Source: Paramecium tetraurelia
Lineage: Eukaryota; Ciliophora; Oligohymenophorea; Peniculida; Parameciidae
Length of the DNA stretch: 64,000 nucleotides
Assembly: GCF_000165425.1 (NCBI RefSeq)
Contig: NW_001799355.1
Coordinates: 188,019-252,018, forward strand
Reading direction: 5' to 3'
Below are positions 48,470 to 60,222 of this stretch, one piece after another (position 1 is the stretch's first letter; every line of letters begins with the position of its first letter). Below the pieces are notes generated by a model that was not told where the DNA came from, did no database searches, and saw only the letters and a list, made by a program, of their open reading frames with translations. Made by a program: the position numbers and the translations under genes.

Positions 48470-49415
48470 ATGCAAAGATAATTAAGAATTGCCACTCGAT
48501 CTTCAGCCTTAGCTATGGCTTAAACAAATTATGTAATTTCAGAATTGAAACAAGAATGTGAAATAATTAAAGTATCGAATGAGGTGGGCGATGTGAATTT
48601 ATAAGATCCATTATATTAAATGCCTACAGTAGGTGTATTTACAAAGTAGGTAGAATAGTATTTGTAAGTTATGTAATTTAAATTATAGACTTGAGTAGAA
48701 GGCGGATGTTGCAGTACATTCCTTAAAAGATCTACCCACAATAATAGATGCTTAATTGCACTTAGCTGCATATACAAAATTTGAATAGAGAGGAGATGTT
48801 GTGTTACTGAATAAAAAATACAATTATAAGAGTTTGAGTGAGTTACCAGATGGATTAAAGGTTGGAACATCATCACTAAGAAGAATAGCAACAATTAGAA
48901 GTAGATATCCAAAATTAAATTTAATAAATATAAGAGGAAATCTAAATACACGCATATAAAAATTAGATGAAGGATAGTATGATGCCATCATTCTAGCAAA
49001 AGCTGGTATTCTGAGATTAGGTTTAGCTGAAAAGATTTCTTTTGATTTAGATGAGAAAGAGTTCCTTTATGCACCAGCATAAGCTGCTTTAGGGATCTAA
49101 TGCAGAAAGGATGATTTAGAAACAATAGGAAGATTATAGATTTTGAATGACACAGATGCTCAAAAGAGATGTGTGGCTGAAAGAATGTTTCTGAATTTAT
49201 TAGAAGGTGGATGCAGATTACCTATTGCAGTATATAGTGAATGTAGAGAAGATGGATAAGTGTATATTAAGGGAAGAGTCTTGGCTGTTGATGGTAGTAA
49301 AGTAATTGAAGATGAGGCATTAGATCATTTTGAAATTGTTGGATAGATATTGTGTGAGAAAATAAAGGTTCTTGGGGGTGTTGAATTAATTGAAAGCTTA
49401 AAATAATAAAAATGA
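48470..49415 (+). CDS. HMBS: Porphobilinogen deaminase (hydroxymethylbilane synthase)
   Basis: Haem biosynthesis: joins four porphobilinogens. 306 residues with one 25-nt intron near 48661-48685. Motifs: [17 protein letters not shown] at the N-terminus; [63 protein letters not shown]-like APAQAALGIQCRKDD; and [13 protein letters not shown] holding the Cys that carries the dipyrromethane cofactor. Asp and Arg active-site residues ([12 protein letters not shown]) are present. I chose ATG 48470 because it is in frame with the first conserved block; the open frame at 48370 is out of frame. Confidence 0.92.
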
Positions 49416-49451
49416 GTGTTTTTGTATAAAATATTACATATCTAATATTGA

Positions 49452-49613
49452 TCATTTAAACTTATTGGAATATGGACTGATTTTATTCATTGTAAAGTAG
49501 TCATTTGCATAATTTGTTTCTTTGCACAGTTTCCTTGGATAAGTGAATTTTGAAGGAGAAAGGCTAGTAGAATTCTAAAAGGAAATAGTCTAATTATTAC
49601 AACTGAATGCCAT
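49452..49613 (-). CDS. Possible very small protein (53 aa)
   Basis: ATG 49613 to TGA 49452. The sequence has aromatic and Tyr-Pro motifs (KFTYPRKLCKE, TNYANDYFTMNKISPYSN) reminiscent of short microtubule-lumen proteins, but this is only a resemblance. It could equally be a 3' exon or a chance frame. Confidence 0.25.
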
Positions 49614-49668
49614 CCTAATTCTTAATTGGAAGTCTAAGGAAACTAATATTTCTAACGAGGAGTCCTAT

Positions 49669-50038
49669 TCATGGTATTTAATTTATCTATGATGTCCTCT
49701 AAACAATGAAAACTATTAAATTACTCTCTAAAGGCGGTGAATCATCTGTTATTTAATTAACATCGAATGCTGGCTTTTATACTGCACCTGTTTTTTCAAG
49801 GTGCTTCTATAACATGATACTATTATTAGGTTTCTCTTGTATTATGTATACTAATGAATAACTGTTGCATATACATTTATGGGGATTGATTGTAAAATGT
49901 TCATATACTTTGAGATGCTAATTCTCCTTTCTTACAGCCTCCTGCCATATTTTCATTTCCTATTGTTTTATATATTATGGTTACAGCAACTGGACTACGA
50001 TCTCTCTTGTTATTTTTACCAGTCTCTTGCTTAGCCAT
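49669..50038 (-). CDS. Small conserved-looking protein, unknown function
   Basis: 114 residues with one 25-nt intron near 49970-49994. After a basic start (KQETGKNNKRDRSPV) it reads MKIWQEAVRKENQHLKVYEH and FTINPHKCICNSYSLV, then a C-terminal stretch KPAFDVNQITDDSPPL and FIVQRTS. The 'EHFTINPHK' segment recalls small axonemal proteins of the FAM183/CFAP144 kind; I am not sure. The intron is well supported because the frame then runs open to TGA. Confidence 0.5.
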
Positions 50039-50065
50039 TATATTTATTAATAATGAAAAAAATTA

Positions 50066-52384
50066 ATGTTTTTTGTAGTTCCTACTCATGGAGCAGTTCT
50101 CTATCCATATTAGAACTTGAAACTCAGATTTGCAGTACTTGTATGCCAAAGTAAAAATAACTATGCTGCTATTATACCAGTTGTCGATCAACAAATCAAT
50201 GAGATTCAAAGAATTCAAAAGTTTTAGTCGGTTGGGTACTTTAGTGAGACTTACTAGTGAAGACTATAAGTATTAATTTGATCGATTAGCATTAGTTTAT
50301 ATGCTTCAAATAAAATATACCAAGCTTTTTCATTTGCTAGAATGAAAATAGATTCTAGAATAAAATCTACTCCTTATTATATGATTTCTGCAGAAGTCTT
50401 GAGAGCGATGAAATTGTTGATGAATAAACATTATGGAGTAGTTAAATAATTGACAATTTAAAGGAATCAGTCTAATAAAGAATTTCCGAATTTTTTAGTA
50501 AAACCTAGGATAATTCCAAATGAATCCAAGTCCATATTTCCTTTAAATCATATAGGAAGAGAAAAACATCAATAAGTTGTTCTTTATGATAGCCTTTAAT
50601 GCTGACTTACCTTAAGTTAGAAACTCAAATTATTGTAGATTGATACAAAGATCACTTTATTGATACAATATTTGAAAACTAAGGTTTAAGAGTTTACTTA
50701 AACTAAAGCCTTACATAATAAATGAATAAATAGGCAAGTAAACCTACTAATCAATCTACTAAAATTCCAATTCCCATATAAAAATAAAAGAGTAATGATA
50801 TTGAGGAGTTACAAACCACAATTAAAGAAGCCAATCTACCAAATCATGTTAGAGAAATTGTGGAATAAGAAATGTAAAAAATAGAAAAAGGTTCTCTGGG
50901 AGTAGATTCAAATGTTACTAGGAATTACGTTGATCTTATACTTCAATTAACATGGAATTAATAAATGGAAAAAACCTTGAAAGAAAGGAAATAGCTGATT
51001 CCAATGCTTAGGATAGATGATATGTTTATTTAGACCTCCTGGTTTTGGTAAAACTTCGCTTGGTCAAAGTATTGTAAATCTCTAAATCGTCCCATTTATA
51101 GAGTTGCCTTGGGCGGAGGATCCGATGAAGCACAAATCAGAGGACACAGACGTACTTATGTTGAAACATTCCAGAATCCTTTATTTTAGGCTATCAAAAC
51201 GTGAGGTACACGAATCCAGTAATTTTATTGGATGAGATTAATAATAGACTTGATCCTAGTTCTGCGTTATTGGAAGTCTTAGATCCTGAGTAAAATAGTC
51301 ATTTTATGGAAAATTATTTGAATACCGAATTTCATTTAAGCCTTGCATTATTATAGCAACTGCCAATTAATTAGAAACTATTCAACCAACATTAAGGGAT
51401 CGTTCAGAATTAATAGAAATTGTCGGTTATACAGTAAAAGAGAAGGTAGCTATTGCTAATAACTATCTGATACCTAAATAACTGTAAAAAAATGGACCTG
51501 TAAACGAATAAGTTACTATACCTTAGGAATTATTCCTTCAATCATAAAATAGCACAAGAGTGAGGCAGGTGTCAAATAATTGGAAAGAGTGATAGCCAAA
51601 ATTTATAGAAATATTTCTCTCAAATTTATAACAGATTAATAAAATTTCAAAACAATCGTTATAGATTAAGAAGGTTTAATAGAAATCTTAGGTCCATCAA
51701 TCCATTTAGATAAGCATACAACTCCTTTGACAACTATTCCTGGCGTATGTAAAGGATTGGCATGGACTCCTACAGGAGGGAAAGTGTTAATGATTGAATC
51801 AGTGAAAATGGAAGGCAAAGAAAAATTTGAGATTACTGGTATGTTAGGAGATGTAATGAAGGAGAGTGTAAGAACAGCAATTGGATGGATTAAAGCATAT
51901 TGGCCATAAATTAAAATGATAAGCAAATCAACCACACATGTTAATTTAGATGCTCTTGATATTCATGTAAGTTATTTTGATAATACAATTATAGATTCAT
52001 TTTCCTGCTGGTGCAACACCAAAAGATGGACCATTAGTAGGAGTAGCCATCACTACTGTGATAGTATCAATCTTACAGGATTTAAGGTGAAAAGTGATAT
52101 TGCAATGGCTGGTGAAATTACATTGACAGAGAGAGTGTTACCAGTTGGGGGTATAAAGGAGAAAATTCTTGGAGGTTTTGAGAGTGGAATATTTAGGTAG
52201 AGATTTAATCTATTATTCTAGTGTCATAATCCCACATAGGAATAAGGCAAATTTGAGTGATGTGGATGTTGAAATAAGAGAGAAGATGTCTATTTATTTG
52301 GTGAAGACTATAGAATAGGGTCTTCAAATAGCTTTGGAATGCAATGGCACCAATTTCAAAATGGTTAATTTGGCTAATTTGTGA
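50066..52384 (+). pseudogene. Decayed Lon-type ATP-dependent protease
   Basis: Lon pieces in order but in several frames. 50076: VPTHGAVLYPYQNLKLRFAV (N-domain). 51025: [13 protein letters not shown] (Walker A), then, one base out, [14 protein letters not shown] and [12 protein letters not shown]. 51217: VILLDEINNRLDPSSALLE with the expected DKMG-type segment shortened. 51357: [19 protein letters not shown]. 51566: EAGVKQLERVIAKIYRN. 51760: GLAWTPTGGKVL. 52012: [19 protein letters not shown], where the invariant catalytic Ser of GPSAG is Leu (TTA, 52034-52036). 52090: [20 protein letters not shown] with the catalytic Lys kept, then a frame jump to the C-terminus. The jumps lack intron signals and the dyad is broken, so I infer an inactive copy. 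Confidence 0.82.
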
Positions 52385-52529
52385 TAAACTTTGATTTAAT
52401 GTTTTTATTGATAATATTTATAATATAATAAATGTTTATAGTCATTTATATTTCGTCCATAAAGAAAAATACGTCATATGAGTTAATATAAAAGTGTGTC
52501 ACCAAGAGGAACAAGCAATAAATAAAATA

Positions 52530-54496
52530 ATGAAATAACTAATATAGGTACTATCAGCAGTGTTGATCACGGTTGGTATGTTATACTAATTCAGTCCACA
52601 ACCAAATAAGGAACAGAATTTAAGGGATTGGTGCACTAATTTTGATGGTGACAATGGATGTAAAGGATCACAGACTGACAATCCCTCTGACTGGTTAAAT
52701 AGAAACTTTTAAACTCCCCAAAAAGGAGATTCTTTATGGCGGTACTTAAAATATATATACATTTAGTGAAGGATATTAAGATTATCATATTTTATAAGGA
52801 TATGCTTAATAAAAATATAGTTCAGATCTTAGATCGTGCTCAATCTCAATTTATACAAGAGTAAACCCAGAATATCAAGGTTCCTTAGTATATAGTTTTG
52901 ATGGCGAGGAACAGACCTCTCCTAACAAAACCTTCTCAGCTCCCAGAAGTGAAGTGTAAATCAAAGTTTATTTGAGAGCTGGAGGAGAAATAACTATCGC
53001 AAAACTTGACCTATAACCAGTAGATTTCGTATGGAATCATCCGACAGTAAATTAATCTAGCCATTATAAAAATGGATAGAAGGGAGCTATCGTTGAATTG
53101 TTTGGTTGGAAATATGAGGATATTGAATTGGAATGTGAGATGATTGCCAAGGCTGGGTATATGGGAGTCAAAGTGTTCCCCCCTTAAGAATCAATATTGG
53201 ATTATGAACATCCAGAAAATGGAGAATTGAATCCATGGTATTGGTTATATTAGCCTGTGTCTTATCGTCTTAATTCTCGTATGGGTACAGTAGAGGAACT
53301 AAGAAAGATGATTAATACTTGCCAGATCAAAGGGATTGAGAGTATACGCAGATGCTGTTGTCAATCACATGAGTGGTAATGGTAATGATATGTTCCCATC
53401 TCATTGTTATGGTTCTACATATTGGGGAAATAAGAATAGTTCAGGAGGATCTCCATGGTACACATAAGGTTTTGCCTATTAAAATTGGACATGGTCAGGA
53501 GCAAGACCAGGTATGGAATTCCCAGCTGTCCCATATGGTCCATTGGATTTCCATTGTGCAAGACCAATTTCATCTTGGAATGATGGATTCATCTTAAATT
53601 ATGGATGGTTAGTGAACTTAGGAGATTTGAATACTGAATCAGATTATGTTAGATAAAGAATTGCTGATTACATTACCGATTTACTTTCAATAGGTGTAAG
53701 TGGAATAAGAATTGATGCTGCCAAACATATCAGTCCAGAAGGTTTAGCATACATCTTCAAGAAGTTGGCAAATAACATGGGAGGCAAATTACCAGATGAT
53801 TTCTCAGCTTATCTAGAAGTGATTATTGGTGGAGAGAAAGATTTGTTGATGTGTAATGAAAATTGGTATAATTATGGAAAATCATTTGATAATTACATGA
53901 AGTAAGCAGGATTGAGTGATTCTGATATCTATAAGATTAAGATTTGGAGTTCCGATTATCCAAAAGAACATCCAGCTTGTGGTTGGTGGCCAATTTCGTC
54001 TGAAAGATTTGTAGCATAATTAGATTGTCATGATGATTAGAATCCAGGATCATCTAGTAGGGATATGTAAGATAAAGGCAGTGTTTTGATTAAAGAGAGA
54101 AATGTCGAAAAACATCGTTATTTCAATAGAGAATTGTTCTTCAGAACAGATGCCAATTGGTAAATCAAATTGGTTCTATCCTCATATTCCTTTATTGATT
54201 CAAATGGAGCCTAAGCTCCTCCTGATGGTCATTCAGATTGTGCTAGATGTGTTGGATCAGCTTGTTCTGGCTGTACTAAATCAGTTCCATATAAGAAGGC
54301 TCACAATCCTAATGTTTGTGGTTATACCATTTATTAAAACGGTTAATGGCAATAAGGAGAATGTAATTATTAACATATATATATTTTAGATACCAGAGTT
54401 CATAGAGACAAAGAAATTATCATGGAAATGAGAAGATGGATGGGATTATCAACATCAGTTTCAAATGCTGAAATTGGATTACCAAATCATTGTTGA
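52530..54496 (+). CDS. Alpha-amylase (GH13) with a one-base frameshift
   Basis: Secreted starch hydrolase: signal peptide MKQLIQVLSAVLITVGMLY, then DWCTNFDGDNGCKG, an N-terminal beta-rich region, and the catalytic barrel: VYADAVVNHMSG, WSGARPGMEFP, GVSGIRIDAAKHI (nucleophile Asp), AYLEVIIGGEK (acid Glu region) and AQLDCHDDQNPG (third Asp). C-terminal RVHRDKEIIMEMRRWMG. Introns of 25 nt (near 52740) and 27 nt (near 54363). Total length is one base over a multiple of three: between MINTC and SKGLRVYAD, at 53322-53323, a C seems to be extra. With one C removed the frame is 638 codons. Either a sequence error or a recent inactivation. Confidence 0.85.
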
Positions 54497-54534
54497 CTAA
54501 TTACATTAAATCAAATTAAATAAATTAAAACCAT

Positions 54535-56688
54535 TCATTATTTAACTTTCTTTTATGGCTTCTCTGACTCGCAAAATTGAGGGATTCTTTTTTCTTCCAC
54601 GTGACTATCATTCAATGAACCACCTTCATCTTTTATCAATTCTTAGTCATATCTATAGAATTCTTTGATAAAAGGTTCAGAGTAAATTAAAGTCATACTA
54701 TTGAATGGTTGATAGAAGTCTAATTGATTCTTATGCACGACTGTTCTTTAGGTTGATGTTCTAGAGAACAAGCTCTCGTGATCATATATCAATTTTTGAG
54801 GTGTATTTGGACTGTGATAATTTGTTATCAAATCTCCTTAGCAATTATTACCAATATGTTTTGATATCGTATTTGCAGTTATTTCAATGAGTTTCTATCG
54901 CAAATCATCTGATTTGGATCTAAATAAAACTTCATTGAATTTTACCAATATATCATAATGAATATATTATAACGTTGAACTCTTCTTAAGGATTGTCTCA
55001 TGAATTTGATTTTTAAGGATCTCTAATTGTGTAGACTTTGTTGATATTAAAAATATCATCATCTACACTAGATGATGTTCCAATTCAATTTCTATCTATT
55101 AAGATTTATCATTCAAGTATTCCAATAGTAATTCGACTGCTTTCACAAAAACTGAGCACTTTATAGAATTACATCTAACCAATAAGGACGACAAATAATA
55201 AAGAGAATTGATTTTTTCAGTTTTTGAGAGTGTATTCTATATATGATATTATCAATATATTACAGATCTTATATTTTAGACTAACTATGAGAGAAATAAT
55301 TAATTGATTCTTGATAAGGAATTCGGCAAAGAACAAAAATATAGAAACACATAGTGAGCCATTCTGTAATATTGATTTTTTAGCATTATCTCTTAGAATA
55401 CTGTTTGCAGCTCTCGAAATATTTTAAAGATCAAATCTTCATTTATTTCCATTTGGAATATACTCTTTTTGGCAATTCCTAATTTAGAATCCAAATAATC
55501 AAATAATATGAATAATAAATGATCCACCTTCTTGCACATGTCATCTCTATGCTTTTTGTTCAAATGTTATTATAAAGTAGTTTTAATAATGAAATTGTTG
55601 TATTGAGGATCATACTTAATTTCGGAATCAATTTATAAAATCTTTATATAAACCATCTTAAAGATACGAGATCTAAGTTCAGGGATGCGATCACTTAATT
55701 TCATACAATTTGTAGCATAAACTCTCTAATGAATTTCACTTTAATTTTTATGTGGAAATAAATCAGACAGAGTTTCTAATAATTTCTCCTTGCTTAATTT
55801 ATAGATCTAAATGATTTCACTAATAATTTGAATGGCCGCATCAGAATGAATATTATTACTACTTTTAAGATATTTGTCTCTATATATATTATTATATAAT
55901 CCATCAATTCCTTTTAATCAGTATGAAATATCCTCATATGAATTATCCTAAAATATTGATAAAAGTTTTACCTTTTTAATTATATAGAAACATTTCGATT
56001 TATTTTTGGATGGGAAGTATCCATATCCAATATCTGACATACCTTTCAACTTCTCATCCGCTTTGGGATGATGAATCAATATTTCTTTAATAAATTATTT
56101 GTGAGATTCTGACAGTTTAACAATCTGATTTTCAGCAGTCAATTAATAGGCTTCGGCCATTACTAATATCTGTTATTACAATGCGGCTTTAGTTGGATAG
56201 GACTAACCCATGACTTCACATGGAATATCATCTCTGGTTTATTCTGAATCGATTAGCCTGAATTGTTAAATAATGGATGTACATTTGAAGACTCAATTTT
56301 TAAACCAAGAAACGATAGATAGTAATTAGTTACGAGGGAGACATAGACAGAATAGTGAACAAAATCTTTTTGAATTAAGGTAAGACTTAAAAATGATTGT
56401 CAGAAGTGAACCATGGTATTTTATACAATACTATATCGATGACCATTTTGGCATCATTGCCATTTCGTTGCAATTAAAGCAACAGCCGATTAAATAATTC
56501 AACCCACAAACCTATTTATGGTATGTCTTTATTCTTTCGGCAAACTTCTTCAATGATTTTATTCATTGAATTGGGCATTCCCTATTAAAATATATAAGAA
56601 ACAATACTTTTTATGCATCTGCATATGATTTCTACAAGTATATGAACAACTGCTCCTCTTTTTTTGCATCTTCAGGCCTCTTTTACAT
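54535..56688 (-). CDS. RRN3: RRN3/TIF-IA-like Pol I factor with inserted DUF3223 (DCL) domain
   Basis: RRN3 links RNA polymerase I to the rDNA promoter. N-terminal helices (LFNRLLLQLQRNG, ILSMSPSQLITIYRFLVQKL) and the C-terminal two thirds (AIQIISEIIQIYKLSKE, RIPELRSRIFKMVYIKILQI, KKVDHLLFILFDYLD, MAHYVFLYFCSLPN, INSLYYLSSLLVRCNSIK) follow the RRN3 order. Between them, near 55918-56095, lies a segment with the DUF3223/DCL pattern: ILIHHPKADEKLKG, KSKCFYIIKKDNSYEDISY. The next codon is TGA (55918-55920), then the frame stays open. Introns of 26, 25 and 24 nt restore the frame to 692 residues if TGA is ignored. The Ser-rich C-terminus ends QKKVKQ. Confidence 0.68.
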
Positions 56689-56950
56689 ACTTTATTTAAT
56701 TAATATTATTTAAAAAGAAATAAAAATGTTTTATATCATTTAATATTCTAACATTTTATGTTAAATATCTAGCTATTTAAAATAATATTTTTAAATCTAA
56801 TTACTTTTAAATCTAACAGTTATAGCTAATTCTAATTGAAAGTCATACTCAAATAGAATTCTTTAAATATTTGATTATTCATTCACTAATCAACAATATT
56901 ATTATAAACAAATTCTGTAAATGAATCAATATTAATAAAATTTAAATAAT

Positions 56951-58299
56951 ATGTCTAACTACAGATATCCCAATAAATTAAGTCAAAAATCAACTGAAAT
57001 TCGATGGGTCGATAAGGTCATTTGTAAAAATTATCGAATCCTCAATCCCATTAATTCTGGTTCAATTATTGTTTTAACTTATAGGAACCTTTGGTCATCT
57101 TTACTTAGCTATACATTAGGTTAAATTGGAATATTATGCCGTTAAAATATTGTAAACAGGTAAAAGTCCTATTCTTGCATAATCAGTAAGACAAGAAGCT
57201 GAAGTGCTCTATAAATTGAATGGGAATGTAGGATTTCCTAGATTATATTACTTTATCTAAGATGGCACTAATAGTTTTATAGTTCAAACATTATTGGCCT
57301 AAAATTTATACTAACTACTAATGCAGACTCCAAACAAGATATTTTCGCTTAAGACTGTTTTGATGTTTCTAGACTAAGCAATAAATCGTTTAGAGTTTTT
57401 GCATAAGAATGATTATATCCATAGAGATATTAAACCAGAAAACTTTATGACTGGTTTAAAAGAGGATGAAATATACTTAATAGATTTTGGATTCACTTAA
57501 CTATACAAAGATTAGGGATAACATATAGAGAAACAGAAAAACGAAAATATGATTGGAACCCCAAGGTATTTCATCGGTTAAGTTAGTGAAGTCTAGATTT
57601 TGCCCAATTTGCACACATTTAAATCAATCATAAAACAGAGCCAGTGATTTAGAGAGTTTGGGATATTTGGCAATCTACTTTCTCAAAGGATTGTTGCCTT
57701 GGATGAACATTTAAGCAGAGACCAAGGAAGAAAAAATAAGACTAATAGGATAAAAGAAGATGAGTACATCAATTGAGGAATTATGGTATTCATAATAATA
57801 ATAAGCTAGTTATGGATTACCAAAACAATTTGAAGAGTATTTTAAATACATTTAAAATATCCCTTTCAATGGGGATCCAAATTATGATTATATTCAACAA
57901 TTATTTAAGAAGTTATATCAATAGATGGGTTATCCATTTGATTAGTAATTCGATTGGAGTTCGAAATTGGAGGTGAGAAATTCCGATGACAATTTTGAAA
58001 CTTCAAAATAATAACTCTTTTTGGAAGTTGGTAGGAAATCTTTTACTGCAGATATAAATATTGAAGAATTACCATCTTAAATATAAAAAAAGTAATAAAT
58101 CCTATTTAAGTATATTAGAAATATAGAGAGAATACATGGATTCAAAATTTCAGAAGATTTACTTCTTATTACAGATCTATAATAAGAAGAAATTCAAGAG
58201 TTTGAACCAGGGTTAACATTGTTTGAAAAAATGCAATATATAAATCAACAGTAGTTTAAGAAACAAAAAAATGAATTAAAATTTTATTAAATTCTATGA
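56951..58299 (+). CDS. Casein kinase 1 family protein kinase
   Basis: 430 residues with introns of 25 nt (near 57058) and 31 nt (near 57563). CK1 features: [10 protein letters not shown] then TFGHLYLA (P-loop), YYAVKIL with the Lys, [25 protein letters not shown] near 57421, [27 protein letters not shown] (CK1-type GTPRY/F-xS-x-NTH) and [15 protein letters not shown]. These are the hallmarks of the CK1 group. The C-terminal tail of about 130 residues is Gln-rich and divergent. Paramecium has many CK1 genes. The stop is 12 bases from the convergent ALG6 stop. Confidence 0.88.
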
Positions 58300-58311
58300 A
58301 AACTTAAATAT

Positions 58312-59715
58312 TCAATCATTTTTGACACTCTTAATTGATTAATGCGATATTATATACATAAATGTGTACATACTGAAACCTAATACTTACATGCTTAATT
58401 CATATAAAAACGGGAATCTCTATGGAGGTTAAATTAATTATTGACAAAAAAAGAGGATTACATAAAGCAAAACAGGAATCTAAACTTAAAACTAAATTAT
58501 TACATTTCTTATTTTTGAATAAAACCTTAAAATCCAAGAATCTTAAAATTGCGGTGGTTAATTATTTCTTGTAAAGATAAAAAATAATACTAATAGAACA
58601 CAGTATTCAATAAACAATTTATCTTCAATCATTAATGGATGATGAGTAATTGTTGCTATAATTGTATAATCATACACTAAATATCCATAATCCTTCTGAC
58701 TTATTAATAGTAAAATGATAGGCAAAAGTATTGTTTTCTCATGAACATGAAAAGAGAACAAAAAGAAGGTCTAAGACACTATAAACAGAGTATGTCTAAA
58801 TAAGTTAGGTTATTTGAAAAGCCTGATTAGCGAAGGAATAGAAAATAGCAATGTTAGAATTGCAGCTAATCTGAATAGCAATTGATTGTTAAACACCAAA
58901 TTCCATTTAATCACTATATGACTAATGCACCAGAATGTTGCAACATGAAGTTAATATAAACCTCTATGAATTGGAAATATTGTAGCTATTGCTTCTTAAA
59001 TCAATTTTAAATCAGACAACCAAGGCAACCAAATTATCAGAGTTGTCAAAATAACAGTGATTCCAACAACAGCTACCTTTTTTGGTTCTTTATATGTTTT
59101 TGATAAGATATAAATAAAGAATGGTAAAGAGTAGTAGAGTGACATTACTTTAAAATGTAATGCCATTACATAGAATATGGAACCTAATACTAATTTTCCT
59201 TTCTCTAAACTTATTATTGCATACAATGTTAATCCAAGCATAATGCAGTTATATTGAAAATGCCCATGATCCACTAATACCAATAATGGACAACACAATG
59301 CAATCAATTATTATTTTGACTATTGCTTAAGTATAAAATATATCAAAGGAGGATATAGAAAAATTATCTCTGAAATAAATACGCTTAATCTCATGAAAAG
59401 TTTTGTATTAAATGTTTCAATACCTCTTGAAGAATAAGGAGCGATGATCTCTGGATCAAATTTTTCAGCAACTTTTCCTAATGCATATGCAAAATATCCA
59501 GAGAGAGGAGGATAATCTAAAGGCCACCACTTTGGATCATTAAACTCACTTTTCTCATACCATTGAGTAATATTCAAATGAGAAGTAAGCTCCATCCAAT
59601 GTCTTTATGCTTCGAAATCTCCATATTATGGTGGATCATTCATTCCTGAATAACCTCCAAAAGCAACATAAATCCTAAGAGAAATGCTAATTAGAATAAT
59701 AGCAATTAATTTCAT
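58312..59715 (-). CDS. ALG6: ALG6: dolichyl-P-Glc:Man9GlcNAc2-PP-dolichol glucosyltransferase
   Basis: ER enzyme that adds the first glucose to the N-glycan precursor. 467 residues, no intron, many membrane spans. Diagnostic motifs: RIYVAFGGYSGMNDPPQYGD and EAQRHWMELT at the N-terminus, NDPKWWPLDYPPLSGY in the first lumenal loop, then VDHGHFQYNCIMLGL, ALHFKVMSLYYSLPFF and FHVHEKTILLPIIL. The H-x-H-E-K motif is conserved in ALG6/ALG8. The C-terminal extension has a further hydrophobic stretch. A reading with standard stops would end too early at 58558; with Gln-coding TAA/TAG it reaches TGA 58312. Confidence 0.9.
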
Positions 59716-60222
59716 TTATAATTTTTAATAAATCAAACCAAACAAAAGAATTTTTAAGTTTATTTTACAATAACACATGTTCATTCAAAATTCACTCTTT
59801 AGGAGATATAATAATTTCTTTTTGATACAATTTTAATTTATATGAAATATAAATATTATCAAGCAGTTTCGAATAAGGTAGTATAAAGTAAGTATAATTT
59901 TTGCCTTCAAATTATTATGAGGAGAATAATTATACTGAACATTATGAGTAGAATTTAATATGAAATTTAGTAGTTAAGATGAGAAATTAATTGAATCTAT
60001 TTTAGAGTAATGAAACATTTTATATATTTTTAAAGAGTAAATTGCTATATATATAATATATTTAATTATTTAGACATATCTAAATTTTGGATAATATAGA
60101 AATATAGATATTGAAGATGTTTTCATTGTTATTAGTAATATTATAGATGATGATTTGATTTTAATTGCTATTTTAATAATAATAAAAACATAATTTATAT
60201 TATTTTTTTAAGTGTTAATCAG
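59716..60222. other. Intergenic between divergent ALG6 and MOK-like genes
   Basis: About 500 bases, very AT-rich; presumably contains both promoters. No specific element recognised. Confidence 0.4.

Noticed and set aside
48370-48561. Open frame beginning upstream of porphobilinogen deaminase
   Set aside because: It is out of phase with the first conserved HMBS block; no intron of plausible length joins them, and ATG 48470 is in frame.
51666-51935. Minus-strand open frame of 89 codons in the Lon region
   Set aside because: Antisense shadow of the Lon proteolytic domain.
54535-56688. TGA read as tryptophan throughout the window
   Set aside because: Many genes end cleanly at TGA at the expected C-terminus (calmodulin, NAD kinase, HMBS, ALG6), so TGA is a stop here.
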